From: Mycolicibacterium sp. TY81
GTDB lineage: Bacteria > Actinomycetota > Actinomycetes > Mycobacteriales > Mycobacteriaceae
Direction of reading: 5' to 3'
NCBI RefSeq assembly: GCF_018326285.1
Contig: NZ_AP023362.1
Span: 434,001 to 498,000 of the forward strand
DNA length: 64,000 nt
The translations under genes were made by a program, and so were the position numbers. Position 1 is the first letter of the stretch; every line of letters starts with the position of its first letter. Below the pieces are notes generated by a model. The model ran no database searches, was not told the DNA's origin, and saw only the letters and a list, made by a program, of their open reading frames with translations. This document shows positions 38,750 through 48,259 of the stretch, piece by piece.

Positions 38750-39889
38750 ATGCGTTTCGTCCACACCGCCGACTGGCAGCTCGGTATGACCCGGCATTTC
38801 CTGGGCGGTGAGGCGCAGCCGCGCTACTCGGCCGCACGTCGTGACGCCGTGGCGCGCCTCGGGGCGCTGTGCACCGAGGTGGGTGCCGAGTTCGTCGTCG
38901 TGGCGGGGGATGTCTTCGAGCACAACCAGCTCGATCCGCGTGAGGTCAGCCTGTCGCTGGAGGCCATGCGCGCCATCAAGATTCCGGTGTTCCTGCTGCC
39001 GGGCAACCACGATCCGCTGGATCCGGCGTCGGTGTACACCAGCACGCTGTTCCTGGCCGAATGCCCGCCGAATGTCACGGTGCTCGACGGCGTACACGAT
39101 CTGCGGCCCGGGGTGCAGATCGTCGGCGCGCCGTGGCGCTCCAAGGCGCCCACCACGGACCTGACGGGCGACGCGGTGGCCGACCTGCCGGCCGACGGCG
39201 TCACCCGAATCGTGGTGGGGCACGGCGGGGTCGACGTCCTCGATCCCGATCCCACGAAACCGGCACTGATCCGGCTGGACGCCGTCGAGGCCGCGGTACG
39301 GCGGGGCGCGGTCCACTATGTGGCGTTGGGGGACAAGCACTCTCGCACCGAGGTCGGCAGCACCGGCCGGGTGTGGTACTCCGGTGCGCCCGAAGTCACG
39401 AATTACGATGACATCGAAGCGGATTCGGGCCACGTCCTGGTGGTCGACGTGGACGACACGGATCAGTCGGTCACGGTCGAGTCCCGCCGGGTGGGTCAGT
39501 GGCGGTTCGTCACGCTGCGCCGGATCGTCGACACGGATCGCGACATCGCCGATCTGGACCTGAACCTCGACGGCCTGCCGGACAAGGAACGCACCGTCGT
39601 CCGGTTGGCGCTGACGGGCTCACTGACCATCTCCGACAAGGCCACCCTCGATGCCTGCCTCGACCGCTACGCGCGCCTGTTCGCCGCGCTGACGACGTGG
39701 GAACGACACACCGACCTCGTCGTGGTCCCGGCAGACGGCGAATTCTCGGACCTGGGCATCGGTGGGTTCGCCGCGGCGGCGGTCGACGAATTGGTCGGCA
39801 CCGCAAGCACTTCGGGCGGCGACGCCGACGACGCACGCGCGGCGCTCGCGCTGCTGCTGCGCCTGGTCGATCGGGGGAGTGCCGCATGA
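38750..39889 (+). CDS. SbcD-like DNA repair exonuclease (metallophosphoesterase)
   Basis: 379 residues. The calcineurin-like motifs are complete: HTADWQLG, VVVAGDVFEH, LLPGNHDPL and VVGHGGVD / ALGDKH. The two-metal centre is therefore intact. It corresponds to Rv1277. The stop overlaps the ATG of the ATPase gene (ATGA), so the nuclease and SMC-like partner form a complex acting on DNA ends or hairpins, by analogy with SbcCD/Mre11-Rad50. Confidence 0.9.
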   Translation: MRFVHTADWQLGMTRHFLGGEAQPRYSAARRDAVARLGALCTEVGAEFVVVAGDVFEHNQLDPREVSLSLEAMRAIKIPVFLLPGNHDPLDPASVYTSTLFLAECPPNVTVLDGVHDLRPGVQIVGAPWRSKAPTTDLTGDAVADLPADGVTRIVVGHGGVDVLDPDPTKPALIRLDAVEAAVRRGAVHYVALGDKHSRTEVGSTGRVWYSGAPEVTNYDDIEADSGHVLVVDVDDTDQSVTVESRRVGQWRFVTLRRIVDTDRDIADLDLNLDGLPDKERTVVRLALTGSLTISDKATLDACLDRYARLFAALTTWERHTDLVVVPADGEFSDLGIGGFAAAAVDELVGTASTSGGDADDARAALALLLRLVDRGSAA

Positions 39890-42510
39890 AGTTGCACCGG
39901 CTGGTCCTGACCAATTACCGCGGCATCACCCACCGCGAGATCGAATTTCCCGAGCGCGGCGTGGTGGTGGTCGCCGGCGCCAACGAGATCGGCAAGTCCT
40001 CCATGATCGAGGCGCTCGATCTGCTGCTGGAGTCCAAGGACCGCTCGACCAAGAAAGAGGTCAAGCAGGTCAAGCCGACTCATGCTGACGTCGGTGCCGA
40101 GGTGACGGCCGAAATCTCCACCGGCCCTTACCAGTTCGAGTATTACAAGCGGTTCCACAAGAAGGCCGAAACCCGGCTGACCATCCTCGCGCCGCGCCGC
40201 GAGCAGCTCACCGGCGACGAGGCGCACGACCGGGTGCGCGCGATGCTGGAGGAGACGGTCGACACCGAACTCTGGCGGGCCCAACGCATTCTGCAGTCTG
40301 CCGCCATGGTGCCGGTCGACCTCGCCGGATGCGACGCGCTGGCTCGGGCACTCGATGTCGCGGCCGGCCAGGCCGGTGCACTCGAGGGTGCGCTGTCGGG
40401 CAACGAGCCGCTGCTGGTCGACCGGATCGACGCCGAGTTCTTGAAGTACTTCACGCAGACCGGCCGCCCCACCGGTGTGTGGGCCGAGGCAACAAAAAGC
40501 CTGAAGGCGGCGCAGGCGGAGGTCGCGGCGCGTGCCGCCGCGGTGGCCGAGGTCGACGAGGCGGTCCGCCGCCACGGCGAGCTGACGAAGGAATTGGTAA
40601 CGGCCACTGAGCAACTGGCGGCCGCCGAGGTGCGGCTGGCGGCGGCTCGGGAAGCGGCGACCGCGGTGGCTCGAGTCCGCGACGAGCTTGCCCAGGCGCG
40701 CGTGCAGGCGCAGGCGGCGGTGGCGACCGCGACGGCAGCACGCAGTGCTCTCGATGAGCGGCAGCGGCTGCAGGCCGACGTCGAGCAGCGGACCGCCGGC
40801 ATCGGTGAACTGACCGCCGCCGCCGAGCACGCCGCGCAACAGCAGCTGACCGCGGCGCAGCTGCAGCAGGCTGCCGACACCGCCGTGGCGGTGGCGCGGT
40901 CCGTGGTGGAGGCCGGTCGCGTCCGCCTGGATGCGGCGCGGCAGGTGGTGGACCAACTGTCCCAGCGCGCTGAGGCGGTTCGGCTGTCCGGCCTGCTGGA
41001 GCGGGTGCAGGTTGCCGCCGACGAACTGGCGGCGGTCGCCGATCAGCTGGGCAAGATCACGCTGACCGCGGCGGGCATGCGCGCCATCGAAACCGCCGCC
41101 GCCGCGGTGGACCGTGCGGCCGCGGCCGCTGAACTCGCCTCGGCGCGAATCGAATTGGTGGCTCACGGCGACGTCGAGCTGCGCGTGGGTGACCAGGACG
41201 TGACGCTGTCCGCCGGGTCGGAGTGGGCCACGAGCGCGGGCGGCCGGACCGATGTCGAACTCCCCGGGCTGCTGACGGTGCGGGTGCTGCCCGGTACCCC
41301 GGCCGCGGACACCAGCGCCGTTCTCGACGCGGCGCGCAATGCGCTGGCGGCTGCGCTCCAGCCACACGGGGTTGCTGACGTCGAGGCCGCGCGGGCCCTG
41401 GACGCCCGGCGGCGCGAACTCGAAGCGGAGCGTGATCGGCTGACCGTCACCCGGCAGACGCTGCTGGCCGCCGACACGGTCGAGGCGCTCGCGGCTCGGC
41501 TGGCGGGGCTGCGGGAGCAGCTGGGCGACACCGATGCCATCGACGTCGGGGCGGCACGCGCCGAGCTGGAAGCCGCCGACGCCGAACAGCGCCGGGCGAC
41601 AACCGAGTACGAGCAATGCCGCGACACGGCCACCGCCGCGGCGGCCGCGGTGGCGGCCGCGTTGACCGCGGCGACGGTCGCCCGCGAGAAGGTGACGGCG
41701 GCGACGGCCGCGCTCACCGAGGCCACCGAGCGACTGACCCGGCAGCGCGAGCTGGAGGACGACGCGGCCTTGACCCAGCGCGTCGCGGCGCTGGGGGAGC
41801 AGGCTGCCGCGGCCGCCGCGCGCGAACAGGAACTCGCCGCGGCACTGGCTGCCGCCGCGCCAGACGCCGTCGACGCGGAACTGGCGGCGGCCACCGCGGA
41901 TTCGGCCCGGCTCGGTGCCCGGCGCCGCGAACTCGATGACCAATTGCGGGATGTGGCAGCGCAATTGAAGGTGTACGGGACACAGGGCCGCCAGAGCCAG
42001 CTCGATGCCGCCGAGATCGCGCTGCGGCATGCGGAGTCCGAGCATGCAGCGGTGGGGCGTCGAGCCCGGGCCGCTGAACTGCTGCGGACGGTGATGGGCC
42101 GGCACCGTGAGCAGGCCCGGCAGCGGTACGTGGCACCGTTCCGCACCGAGGTGGAACGGCTGGGGCGCATCGTGTTCGGTGACAGCTTCGCCGTCGAGGT
42201 CGACAGTGATCTGCGGATTTGCAGTCGCACCGTCGCGGGCACCACCGTGCCGTACGAGAGCCTCTCCGGTGGGGCCAAGGAACAGCTGGGAATCGTCGCC
42301 CGGCTGGCCGGCGCGGCGCTGGTGGCCAAGGAGGACACCGTCCCGGTGATCATCGATGACGCACTGGGGTTCACCGATGCGGGCCGGTTGACGCGCATGG
42401 GTGAGGTGTTCGACGCGGTCGGCGGTGATGGTCAGGTGATCGTGCTGACCTGCAGCCCCGAGCGTTATGCCAGCGTCGGCGACGCGACGCGCATCGAGCT
42501 CACCGCTTAG
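39886..42510 (+). CDS. SbcC/Rad50-like ATPase with long coiled coil
   Basis: 874 residues. An N-terminal lobe has Walker A VVAGANEIGKSSMIEAL (about 28-44). Alanine- and glutamate-rich coiled coils run from about 200 to 750, interrupted by a small globular insert near 400-440. The C-terminal lobe has signature SLSGGAKEQLGI, Walker B PVIIDDALGFTD and the H-loop region VIVLTCSPERY. It equals Rv1278. No CxxC zinc hook is visible at the coil apex, unlike canonical SbcC/Rad50. That places it nearer the RecF/YhaN-type shorter AAA proteins. Confidence 0.88.
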   Translation: MKLHRLVLTNYRGITHREIEFPERGVVVVAGANEIGKSSMIEALDLLLESKDRSTKKEVKQVKPTHADVGAEVTAEISTGPYQFEYYKRFHKKAETRLTILAPRREQLTGDEAHDRVRAMLEETVDTELWRAQRILQSAAMVPVDLAGCDALARALDVAAGQAGALEGALSGNEPLLVDRIDAEFLKYFTQTGRPTGVWAEATKSLKAAQAEVAARAAAVAEVDEAVRRHGELTKELVTATEQLAAAEVRLAAAREAATAVARVRDELAQARVQAQAAVATATAARSALDERQRLQADVEQRTAGIGELTAAAEHAAQQQLTAAQLQQAADTAVAVARSVVEAGRVRLDAARQVVDQLSQRAEAVRLSGLLERVQVAADELAAVADQLGKITLTAAGMRAIETAAAAVDRAAAAAELASARIELVAHGDVELRVGDQDVTLSAGSEWATSAGGRTDVELPGLLTVRVLPGTPAADTSAVLDAARNALAAALQPHGVADVEAARALDARRRELEAERDRLTVTRQTLLAADTVEALAARLAGLREQLGDTDAIDVGAARAELEAADAEQRRATTEYEQCRDTATAAAAAVAAALTAATVAREKVTAATAALTEATERLTRQRELEDDAALTQRVAALGEQAAAAAAREQELAAALAAAAPDAVDAELAAATADSARLGARRRELDDQLRDVAAQLKVYGTQGRQSQLDAAEIALRHAESEHAAVGRRARAAELLRTVMGRHREQARQRYVAPFRTEVERLGRIVFGDSFAVEVDSDLRICSRTVAGTTVPYESLSGGAKEQLGIVARLAGAALVAKEDTVPVIIDDALGFTDAGRLTRMGEVFDAVGGDGQVIVLTCSPERYASVGDATRIELTA

Positions 42511-42547
42511 GCCCCTGGTAGGCCGCGTTTCGTGACAGACTGCGGCG

Positions 42548-44053
42548 GTGATCGCTGACTTCGTCGTCGTGGGGACCGGCTCGGCCGGTGCGGTGCTGGC
42601 TGATCGACTGAGCGCCGACGGCACCGCGCAGGTGGTGGTGCTGGAGGCCGGGGCCGTCGACAAGAACCAGTTCATCCGTATCCCGGCGGCTTTCGCGAAG
42701 CTGTTCCGCGGCGAGTTCGATTGGGATTACTCGACCGAACCGCAGCCCGAGCTCGCCGGCCGCCGCATCTACTGGCCGCGCGGCAAGACCCTCGGCGGCT
42801 CGTCGTCGATGAACGCCATGATGTGGGTGCGCGGCCTGCCCGCGGACTACGACGAGTGGGGTGAGCTCGCCGGCGAAGAGTGGTCGTACGCGGCCGTGAA
42901 GAAGTATTTCGACCGGATCGAGGCCGGGCCGCTGGTGCTCAGCCCGCAGCGCAGCCCCCGCGGTGTCACGGCCGCGTGGCTGGAGGCCGCCGAGCAGTCC
43001 GGTTACGAGGGGTTCGTCGAGACCCGGGTGTGTCAGCGCCGCGGCGCGCGGTGGAGCACCGCCGACGCCTATCTGCGGCCCGCGCTGCGCAGGTCGAACC
43101 TGCATCTGCGCACCGGCGCCACGGCAACCCGCGTGCTGATCGAGGACGGGCGGGCGGTCGGCGTCGAGTACGAGGCGGACGGCCGTCGTCAGATCGTCCG
43201 GGCGCGCCGTGAGGTGATCCTGTCCGGAGGCGCGATCAACAGCCCGCAGCTGCTGATGCTGTCCGGCATCGGTCCGCGCGAGCATCTGGCCGAGCACGGC
43301 ATCGATGTGGTCCACGACGCGCCGGGCGTCGGGTCGAACCTGCTGGACCACCTGGTCGTGCTGCTCGGGTTCGACGCCAAGTGCGAGACCCTGATCAGCG
43401 CGGAAAAACCGGTGCAGCTGCTCAACTACCTGACCCGCCGCCGCGGCATGCTGACCTCGAATGTCGGTGAGGCATATGGCTTCGTCCGCAGTGACCCTGA
43501 ACTCGCGCAACCCGACATCGAGCTGATCTTCGCCCCGGCGCCGTTCTTCGACGAGGGCCTCGGCGACGCCTACCCGCGCGACGCGGTGGCGATGGGGCCG
43601 ATCCTGGTGAAGCCCAAGAGCACCGGCACCATCCGGCTGGCCTCGGCCGATCCATTGGCCAAGCCGATCATCGACCCGCGCTACCTGTCCGACCCCGAGG
43701 GTGCGGACCGCAAGGCACTGCTGGCGGGCCTGCGGATGCTGGCGGACATGACCCAGGCCCCGGCGCTGAAGGGACTGCTGGGCGACATCGCCCGCCCGGT
43801 GGGTGCGCACGATCTCGACGACCGCACGCTGGAGCTGGCACTGGCCACCACGTCGCACACGCTGTATCACCCGACCACCACGTGCCGGATGGGCAGCGAC
43901 GAGGCCAGCGTGGTCGACCCGCAGCTCCGCGTCCGTGGGGTCGCGGGGCTGCGGGTCGCCGACGCTTCGGTGATGCCGACCATCATCCGGGGCCACACTC
44001 ACGCCCCGAGCGTGCTGATCGGTGAGAAGGCCGCCGACCTCATTACCGACTGA
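42548..44053 (+). CDS. GMC-family FAD oxidoreductase
   Basis: 501 residues from GTG at 42548. The Rossmann dinucleotide motif VVGTGSAGAVLADRL and the GMC signature GKTLGGSSSMNAMMWVRG are clear. A second GMC signature (SGGAINSPQLLMLSGIGP) and the C-terminal catalytic HTHAPSVLIGEKAADL with its active-site histidines complete it. It oxidises alcohols such as choline-like or long-chain substrates; the substrate is unknown. Matches Rv1279. The stop is two bases from the convergent monooxygenase-like gene. Confidence 0.92.
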   Translation: MIADFVVVGTGSAGAVLADRLSADGTAQVVVLEAGAVDKNQFIRIPAAFAKLFRGEFDWDYSTEPQPELAGRRIYWPRGKTLGGSSSMNAMMWVRGLPADYDEWGELAGEEWSYAAVKKYFDRIEAGPLVLSPQRSPRGVTAAWLEAAEQSGYEGFVETRVCQRRGARWSTADAYLRPALRRSNLHLRTGATATRVLIEDGRAVGVEYEADGRRQIVRARREVILSGGAINSPQLLMLSGIGPREHLAEHGIDVVHDAPGVGSNLLDHLVVLLGFDAKCETLISAEKPVQLLNYLTRRRGMLTSNVGEAYGFVRSDPELAQPDIELIFAPAPFFDEGLGDAYPRDAVAMGPILVKPKSTGTIRLASADPLAKPIIDPRYLSDPEGADRKALLAGLRMLADMTQAPALKGLLGDIARPVGAHDLDDRTLELALATTSHTLYHPTTTCRMGSDEASVVDPQLRVRGVAGLRVADASVMPTIIRGHTHAPSVLIGEKAADLITD

Positions 44054-44055
44054 GG

Positions 44056-45258
44056 TCAGAAGTAGGCGTTGGCGGGAATCGCGGTGCCGTGCAACAGGTT
44101 CTGCCCGACCACCCGGGCCTTGTAACCGACGGGGTTGTGCAGCGTGATGGTGCGGATGTTGCGCCAGTGCCGGTCGAGGTTGCGTTGCCGGCTGGCCGCG
44201 CTGGCACCGCCGAGCTCCAGGAGCTTGGTGGCGGCGCGCGGCGCGATGTCGTCCAGGTGCACCTTCACCTTCGCCGCCTGCAGCTGGGCCTGGGCGACCA
44301 GCGCCGCGTCGGGCACACCGTCCGGGCCGGTCGAATCGATGGCCGCCCCGATCGCTGCCGCCGCATCCAGCACTGCGGCCCGGGCGATGTAGGCGGAGCT
44401 GGCCAGTTCGCCGAGCTGGCGCTGCAGCAGCGGGTCGTCGGTCGGTGATGCGGCAGAGGCGTGGCTGAAGCTGCGCTCGCGGGACCGCAGGAGCGCGATC
44501 CCGTCGTCCACGATGTTCTCCAGGATTCCGGCCACCACGGCGTGGATGTACAGCTGCAACAGGGTGTACTGCACCGACGGCACAGGCTCGGCGTCGTACC
44601 GCGTGTCCGTGAGCACTTCGTCGGGCAGCACCGTCACGTCCTGGAACCGCGTGGTGCCGGTGCCGGTACGGCGCTGACCGAAACCGTCCCAGTCGTCGAT
44701 GATCGTCACGCCGGCGCGATCGGCCGGGACGATGACGGTCGCCACCGAATCATGATCGGTGGTCGCTGTCACGGTCAGGTAGTCCGAGAACAGGGTTCCG
44801 GTGCTGTAGAACTTCTCGCCGGTCAAGATGAATCCGCCGTCGTGGCCCGGCGTCAAGCGGGTGTTGAACACCAGGCTGCCCACCGCGTGGGAGCCCTTCT
44901 CACTGAACGCATTGCCGAACACCTTGCCGTCGGCCACCTTGTCCAGCCAGGCCCGGGACCCGGGCTGGTCCAGGGTGCGCAGCCGCTCCTCGACGAACCA
45001 GAAATGCGTACGGAAGATGTGCGCCACCACCGGATCGGCGCGGGCGACGTCGATGACGGCGGAAAACAGTTGCGGCACCGTGAGTCCGGCTCCGCCCAGC
45101 TCGGTGGGCAGGCGCAGGGTGCCGAATCCGGCGCGCTTGAGCGCGGCCACCTGGTCGAAGGGATTCACGTCGTCCAGATCGCGGTCTTTGGCGCCCGCTG
45201 CGATATCGGCCAGCAGGTCGGTCCACGTTGTCGTGTCGGGGAGGTCGAGGATGGTCAT
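44056..45258 (-). CDS. Acyl-CoA-dehydrogenase-fold flavin monooxygenase (DszC/SfnB-like)
   Basis: 400 residues. The fold is that of acyl-CoA dehydrogenases: N-terminal helices with GTLRLPTELGGAGLTVPQL, the beta domain with GNAFSEKGSHAVGS and FILTGEKFYSTGT, and C-terminal helices ending RNLDRHWRNIRTITLHNPV. That last motif and the overall spacing are typical of two-component FMNH2-dependent monooxygenases such as DszC (dibenzothiophene) and SfnB (dialkylsulfone), not of true acyl-CoA dehydrogenases, whose catalytic glutamate is absent. A sulfur-compound substrate is plausible but not shown. Confidence 0.82.
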   Translation of the reverse strand: MTILDLPDTTTWTDLLADIAAGAKDRDLDDVNPFDQVAALKRAGFGTLRLPTELGGAGLTVPQLFSAVIDVARADPVVAHIFRTHFWFVEERLRTLDQPGSRAWLDKVADGKVFGNAFSEKGSHAVGSLVFNTRLTPGHDGGFILTGEKFYSTGTLFSDYLTVTATTDHDSVATVIVPADRAGVTIIDDWDGFGQRRTGTGTTRFQDVTVLPDEVLTDTRYDAEPVPSVQYTLLQLYIHAVVAGILENIVDDGIALLRSRERSFSHASAASPTDDPLLQRQLGELASSAYIARAAVLDAAAAIGAAIDSTGPDGVPDAALVAQAQLQAAKVKVHLDDIAPRAATKLLELGGASAASRQRNLDRHWRNIRTITLHNPVGYKARVVGQNLLHGTAIPANAYF

Positions 45259-45330
45259 GTCCCAGTTCTACGTACCAGGACAGTCACAGGCACGGCTTAC
45301 GCTCGCGCCGAACCAAACGCGGCAGAATGA

Positions 45331-46593
45331 GTGTCGATGACCATGAACGCCAAGCGCCGCAAGGCGCACGACAAGCTCGCGGCGCTGCCGGGGGTACGGT
45401 CGGTGCGGCGGCCGGTCCGGTCAAGTGGCGCAGAGGAATTCGATCTGTTCTACGTGCGGACCGGGCCGCTCAGCGAGCATCCGCTGGTGATCATTCCGGG
45501 CGGGCCGGGTGCGGCGTCCATCGGGCACTACCGCAATTTGCGCCGCCGGGCGACGGCCGCCGGTCTGGACGTCATCATGGTCGAGCACCGCGGCGTCGGC
45601 ATGTCCCGACACGACGACGACGGCGCCGACCTGCCCACTGAGGCGCTGACCATCGAGGCCGCGGTCGACGACATCGCGGCGGTCCTGGACGACGCCGGCG
45701 TCGAGTCCGCGGTGATCTACGGCACGTCCTACGGCAGCTACCTGGCCGCCGGCGTCGGCGTGCGCCATCCCGCCCGCGTGCATGCCATGGTGCTGGACTC
45801 ACCGCTGCTGTGCGCCGACGACATCGACGCGGTGCGCGAGGCCACCCGGGCCGTGCTGTGGGACGGCACCGAACCGGCGACGGAGGGGCTCGCCAAGAGG
45901 GTGCGGGACCTGGCCGCCGACGGGCAGCTGACGCCTTGGGTCGTGCAACTGGCGACGGGTCTGTACGGCCTGGTCGGCCCGGAAGTTCTGGAGCAGCAGC
46001 TCGAGTTGCTGCTCACCGGACGCGGGCTCCTCTGGGGCGCCATCGGGCACAGCACCAAGCTGCTGTTCGAGAGCAAGACGCCGTACCGGCATGAGCCCGA
46101 CCTGGTCGAGCACATCGGCTACCAGGAGCTCAACTATGCCCCCGAGCCCGACGGTCTGCCGCTCGACCCGGCGCTGGCATACCGCGAATCGGCCACCGGC
46201 GACCCCGATTTCGTTGCCGAACCTTTCGACCTGGTGGCCGCGATGCCGGGATTCGACTGGCCCACCGTGGTGATCTCCGGCGGCCGGGACTTGATCACGC
46301 CGCCGGCTATCGCCCAGCGGGTCGCCGACCTGATTCCGGACGCTGTGCTGCTGGAACTGCCCAGCGCCGGACATAGCGTGCTCGACATGCGTGAGGGTGC
46401 GGCACTGACCATCGCCACTGCGGTGTGTGCCGGCGAATATGCGGAATTGCCGGACCGCGCAACGGAATTGGACAATATGCCGCCGGACTTCACGGTGCGC
46501 CTGATGGTCAAGGGCATCGCGACGGCCGCGGCCGCCGAGTCGCTGGTGCCGGCCGGGCTGCCACGGGCCATCAGGCAGCTCAGGACTTGGTGA
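45331..46593 (+). CDS. Alpha/beta hydrolase, proline-iminopeptidase-like (S33)
   Basis: 420 residues; GTG at 45331 and ATG at 45337 are both possible starts. Alpha/beta-hydrolase core: HGG-equivalent VIIPGGPGAASIGHYR, EHRGVGMSR, the nucleophile elbow VIYGTSYGSYLA, acid in VVISGGRDLIT and the final histidine in LPSAGHSVLD. The PGGPGA and GxSYG motifs are those of peptidase family S33. It may cleave N-terminal proline or an ester; unknown. It converges with oppA, overlapping 14 bases at their stops. Confidence 0.87.
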   Translation: MSMTMNAKRRKAHDKLAALPGVRSVRRPVRSSGAEEFDLFYVRTGPLSEHPLVIIPGGPGAASIGHYRNLRRRATAAGLDVIMVEHRGVGMSRHDDDGADLPTEALTIEAAVDDIAAVLDDAGVESAVIYGTSYGSYLAAGVGVRHPARVHAMVLDSPLLCADDIDAVREATRAVLWDGTEPATEGLAKRVRDLAADGQLTPWVVQLATGLYGLVGPEVLEQQLELLLTGRGLLWGAIGHSTKLLFESKTPYRHEPDLVEHIGYQELNYAPEPDGLPLDPALAYRESATGDPDFVAEPFDLVAAMPGFDWPTVVISGGRDLITPPAIAQRVADLIPDAVLLELPSAGHSVLDMREGAALTIATAVCAGEYAELPDRATELDNMPPDFTVRLMVKGIATAAAAESLVPAGLPRAIRQLRTW

Positions 46594-48259
46594 AGCCGAT
46601 CGTCATGTAGTTCAGGTCGCCCAGGCCCGCCGGGCCGTAGTTGGCCAAAGTGCTTCGGACCGCCGCATTTCCGGGGGATTGCGCGAGCGGCAGGCTGAAC
46701 GTTTCGGCCCACAGCATGCGGTCCAGCTGGTTGGCCAGGGCCTGTGCCTTGACGGGATCGAGTTCGTCGAGCGTCTGCTCGATCTTGGCGTCGATCTCGG
46801 GCGTGCCGATCTTGCCGAAGTTGCTCTCGCCGCCCGAGGCATAGATCTGGGTCAGACCGCTCAAGGGGAAGGCGTCGCCCTGCCAGGCGAAGGCGGCGAT
46901 GTCGAAGTTACTCGGAATGATGTACTGGCTGAAGAAGTCTGCGCCGGAGGACACCACGAGTTCCAGCTTGACGCCGATGTCGGCGAGGGTTTTCTGCGTC
47001 AGCTGCCCGATCTGCCGACCGCTGGGGGCGTCGTAGAAGACGATCCGCACCTTCAACGGCTTGCCGTCCTTCTCCCGCACCGAGCGGCCCGCGGGCAGCT
47101 TCCAGCCCAGCGCGTCGAGTTCCCGTCGGGCACCTTCGGGGTCGAAAGGCGTCCCGCCGCTGTTGTTCTGGTAGCCCGCCTGCCCCGCGACGTAGATGTG
47201 GTTGTTGAGTGGCACCGGGTTGTCCACCAGACCGTGCTGCAGGACGGTGACGATGGTCTTCCGGTCGATGCCCATGGCGATGGCGTGGCGCAGTGCGGGG
47301 TCGGCGAGCGGCGAGCCGGGCGCGCCGTTGAAGGTCAGGTGCGACCAGGTGGGTCCCGGCGCGGTGCGGATGTCGACGCCTTTGGTGCGTCGGGCGCGCA
47401 CCATGTCGTCGATCGAGCCCAGCCCGGTGGCATCGATGGCGTTGTTCTGCAGCGCCGGGATACGAGCGGCGTCGTCGAGCACGAGGAACGTGATGCTGTC
47501 CAGCAGCGGCCGGGTGCCCCACCATTTCGGGTTGCGCGTCAGCGTGATTCGCTGCGCGCCGCGGTCGACGTTCGAGACGACGAACGGGCCGGCCGACGGC
47601 CCGGGCTTGTTCAGCTGTCCCTTGTTGAACACCTCGGGATCGGTCGTCGAGACCTTGGGCAGCAGCATGCCGTTGCCCGCGAACATGCCGCGCCAGTCGG
47701 CGTACGGGCGGGCGAACGTCATGACGGCCTGCCGGTCGTCGACGCCGCGGGTCACCGAGGCCACCCGCTCGCTGCCGTTGGGGCTCGCGATCTGGAACCG
47801 GGGGTCTTTGCCGGTCGTCGCGGTGACCTGGGCGGCGATGTCCTCCCAGGTGATCGGGGCGCCGTCGCTCCAGACGGCCTTGGGGTTGATGGTGTAGGTG
47901 ACGACCTGCGGATTGGTGCCGGTGAGCTGGATGTCCGTGAAGTAGTCGTGGTTGACGGTGGTCGAACCGTCGGGTCCGACGATGAATGCCCGGGGCAGCG
48001 TGGGCCGCAGGATCGCGGCGGTGTCGACGGTGTTGCCGTCGATGTTCAGCGTGTTGAAGTTGTCCGGGAACGCGGTGAGCGCCAGCCGCAGATTGCCGCC
48101 TTCCCTCAGGGTCGCGGGGTCGTGTGGGTTGAGGTCGTTGGCCGCACCGAGTTTCGGTGCGCCGGCGCTGGACCCGCGGTACTCGCTCGAGCAGCCGGCC
48201 ATCAGGGCGATCAGGGCGATGAGGGCCACCACCAGTTGACTGCGACGGGACGTCATCAT
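46580..48259 (-). CDS. oppA: Oligopeptide-binding lipoprotein OppA
   Basis: 559 residues with the lipobox LIALMAGC at about residue 22. The family-5 solute-binding fold shows [32 protein letters not shown] and [14 protein letters not shown]. It binds short peptides (in M. tuberculosis, OppA Rv1280c has been reported to bind tripeptides and glutathione) and delivers them to OppBC. Overlap of its ATG with the oppD stop makes it the last gene of oppBCDA. Confidence 0.92.
   Translation of the reverse strand: MMTSRRSQLVVALIALIALMAGCSSEYRGSSAGAPKLGAANDLNPHDPATLREGGNLRLALTAFPDNFNTLNIDGNTVDTAAILRPTLPRAFIVGPDGSTTVNHDYFTDIQLTGTNPQVVTYTINPKAVWSDGAPITWEDIAAQVTATTGKDPRFQIASPNGSERVASVTRGVDDRQAVMTFARPYADWRGMFAGNGMLLPKVSTTDPEVFNKGQLNKPGPSAGPFVVSNVDRGAQRITLTRNPKWWGTRPLLDSITFLVLDDAARIPALQNNAIDATGLGSIDDMVRARRTKGVDIRTAPGPTWSHLTFNGAPGSPLADPALRHAIAMGIDRKTIVTVLQHGLVDNPVPLNNHIYVAGQAGYQNNSGGTPFDPEGARRELDALGWKLPAGRSVREKDGKPLKVRIVFYDAPSGRQIGQLTQKTLADIGVKLELVVSSGADFFSQYIIPSNFDIAAFAWQGDAFPLSGLTQIYASGGESNFGKIGTPEIDAKIEQTLDELDPVKAQALANQLDRMLWAETFSLPLAQSPGNAAVRSTLANYGPAGLGDLNYMTIGFTKS

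Noticed and set aside
39667..42675. Minus-strand ORF of about 1000 codons over the SbcC-like gene
   Set aside because: Shadow of an alanine-rich coiled-coil gene; no motif, no start context.
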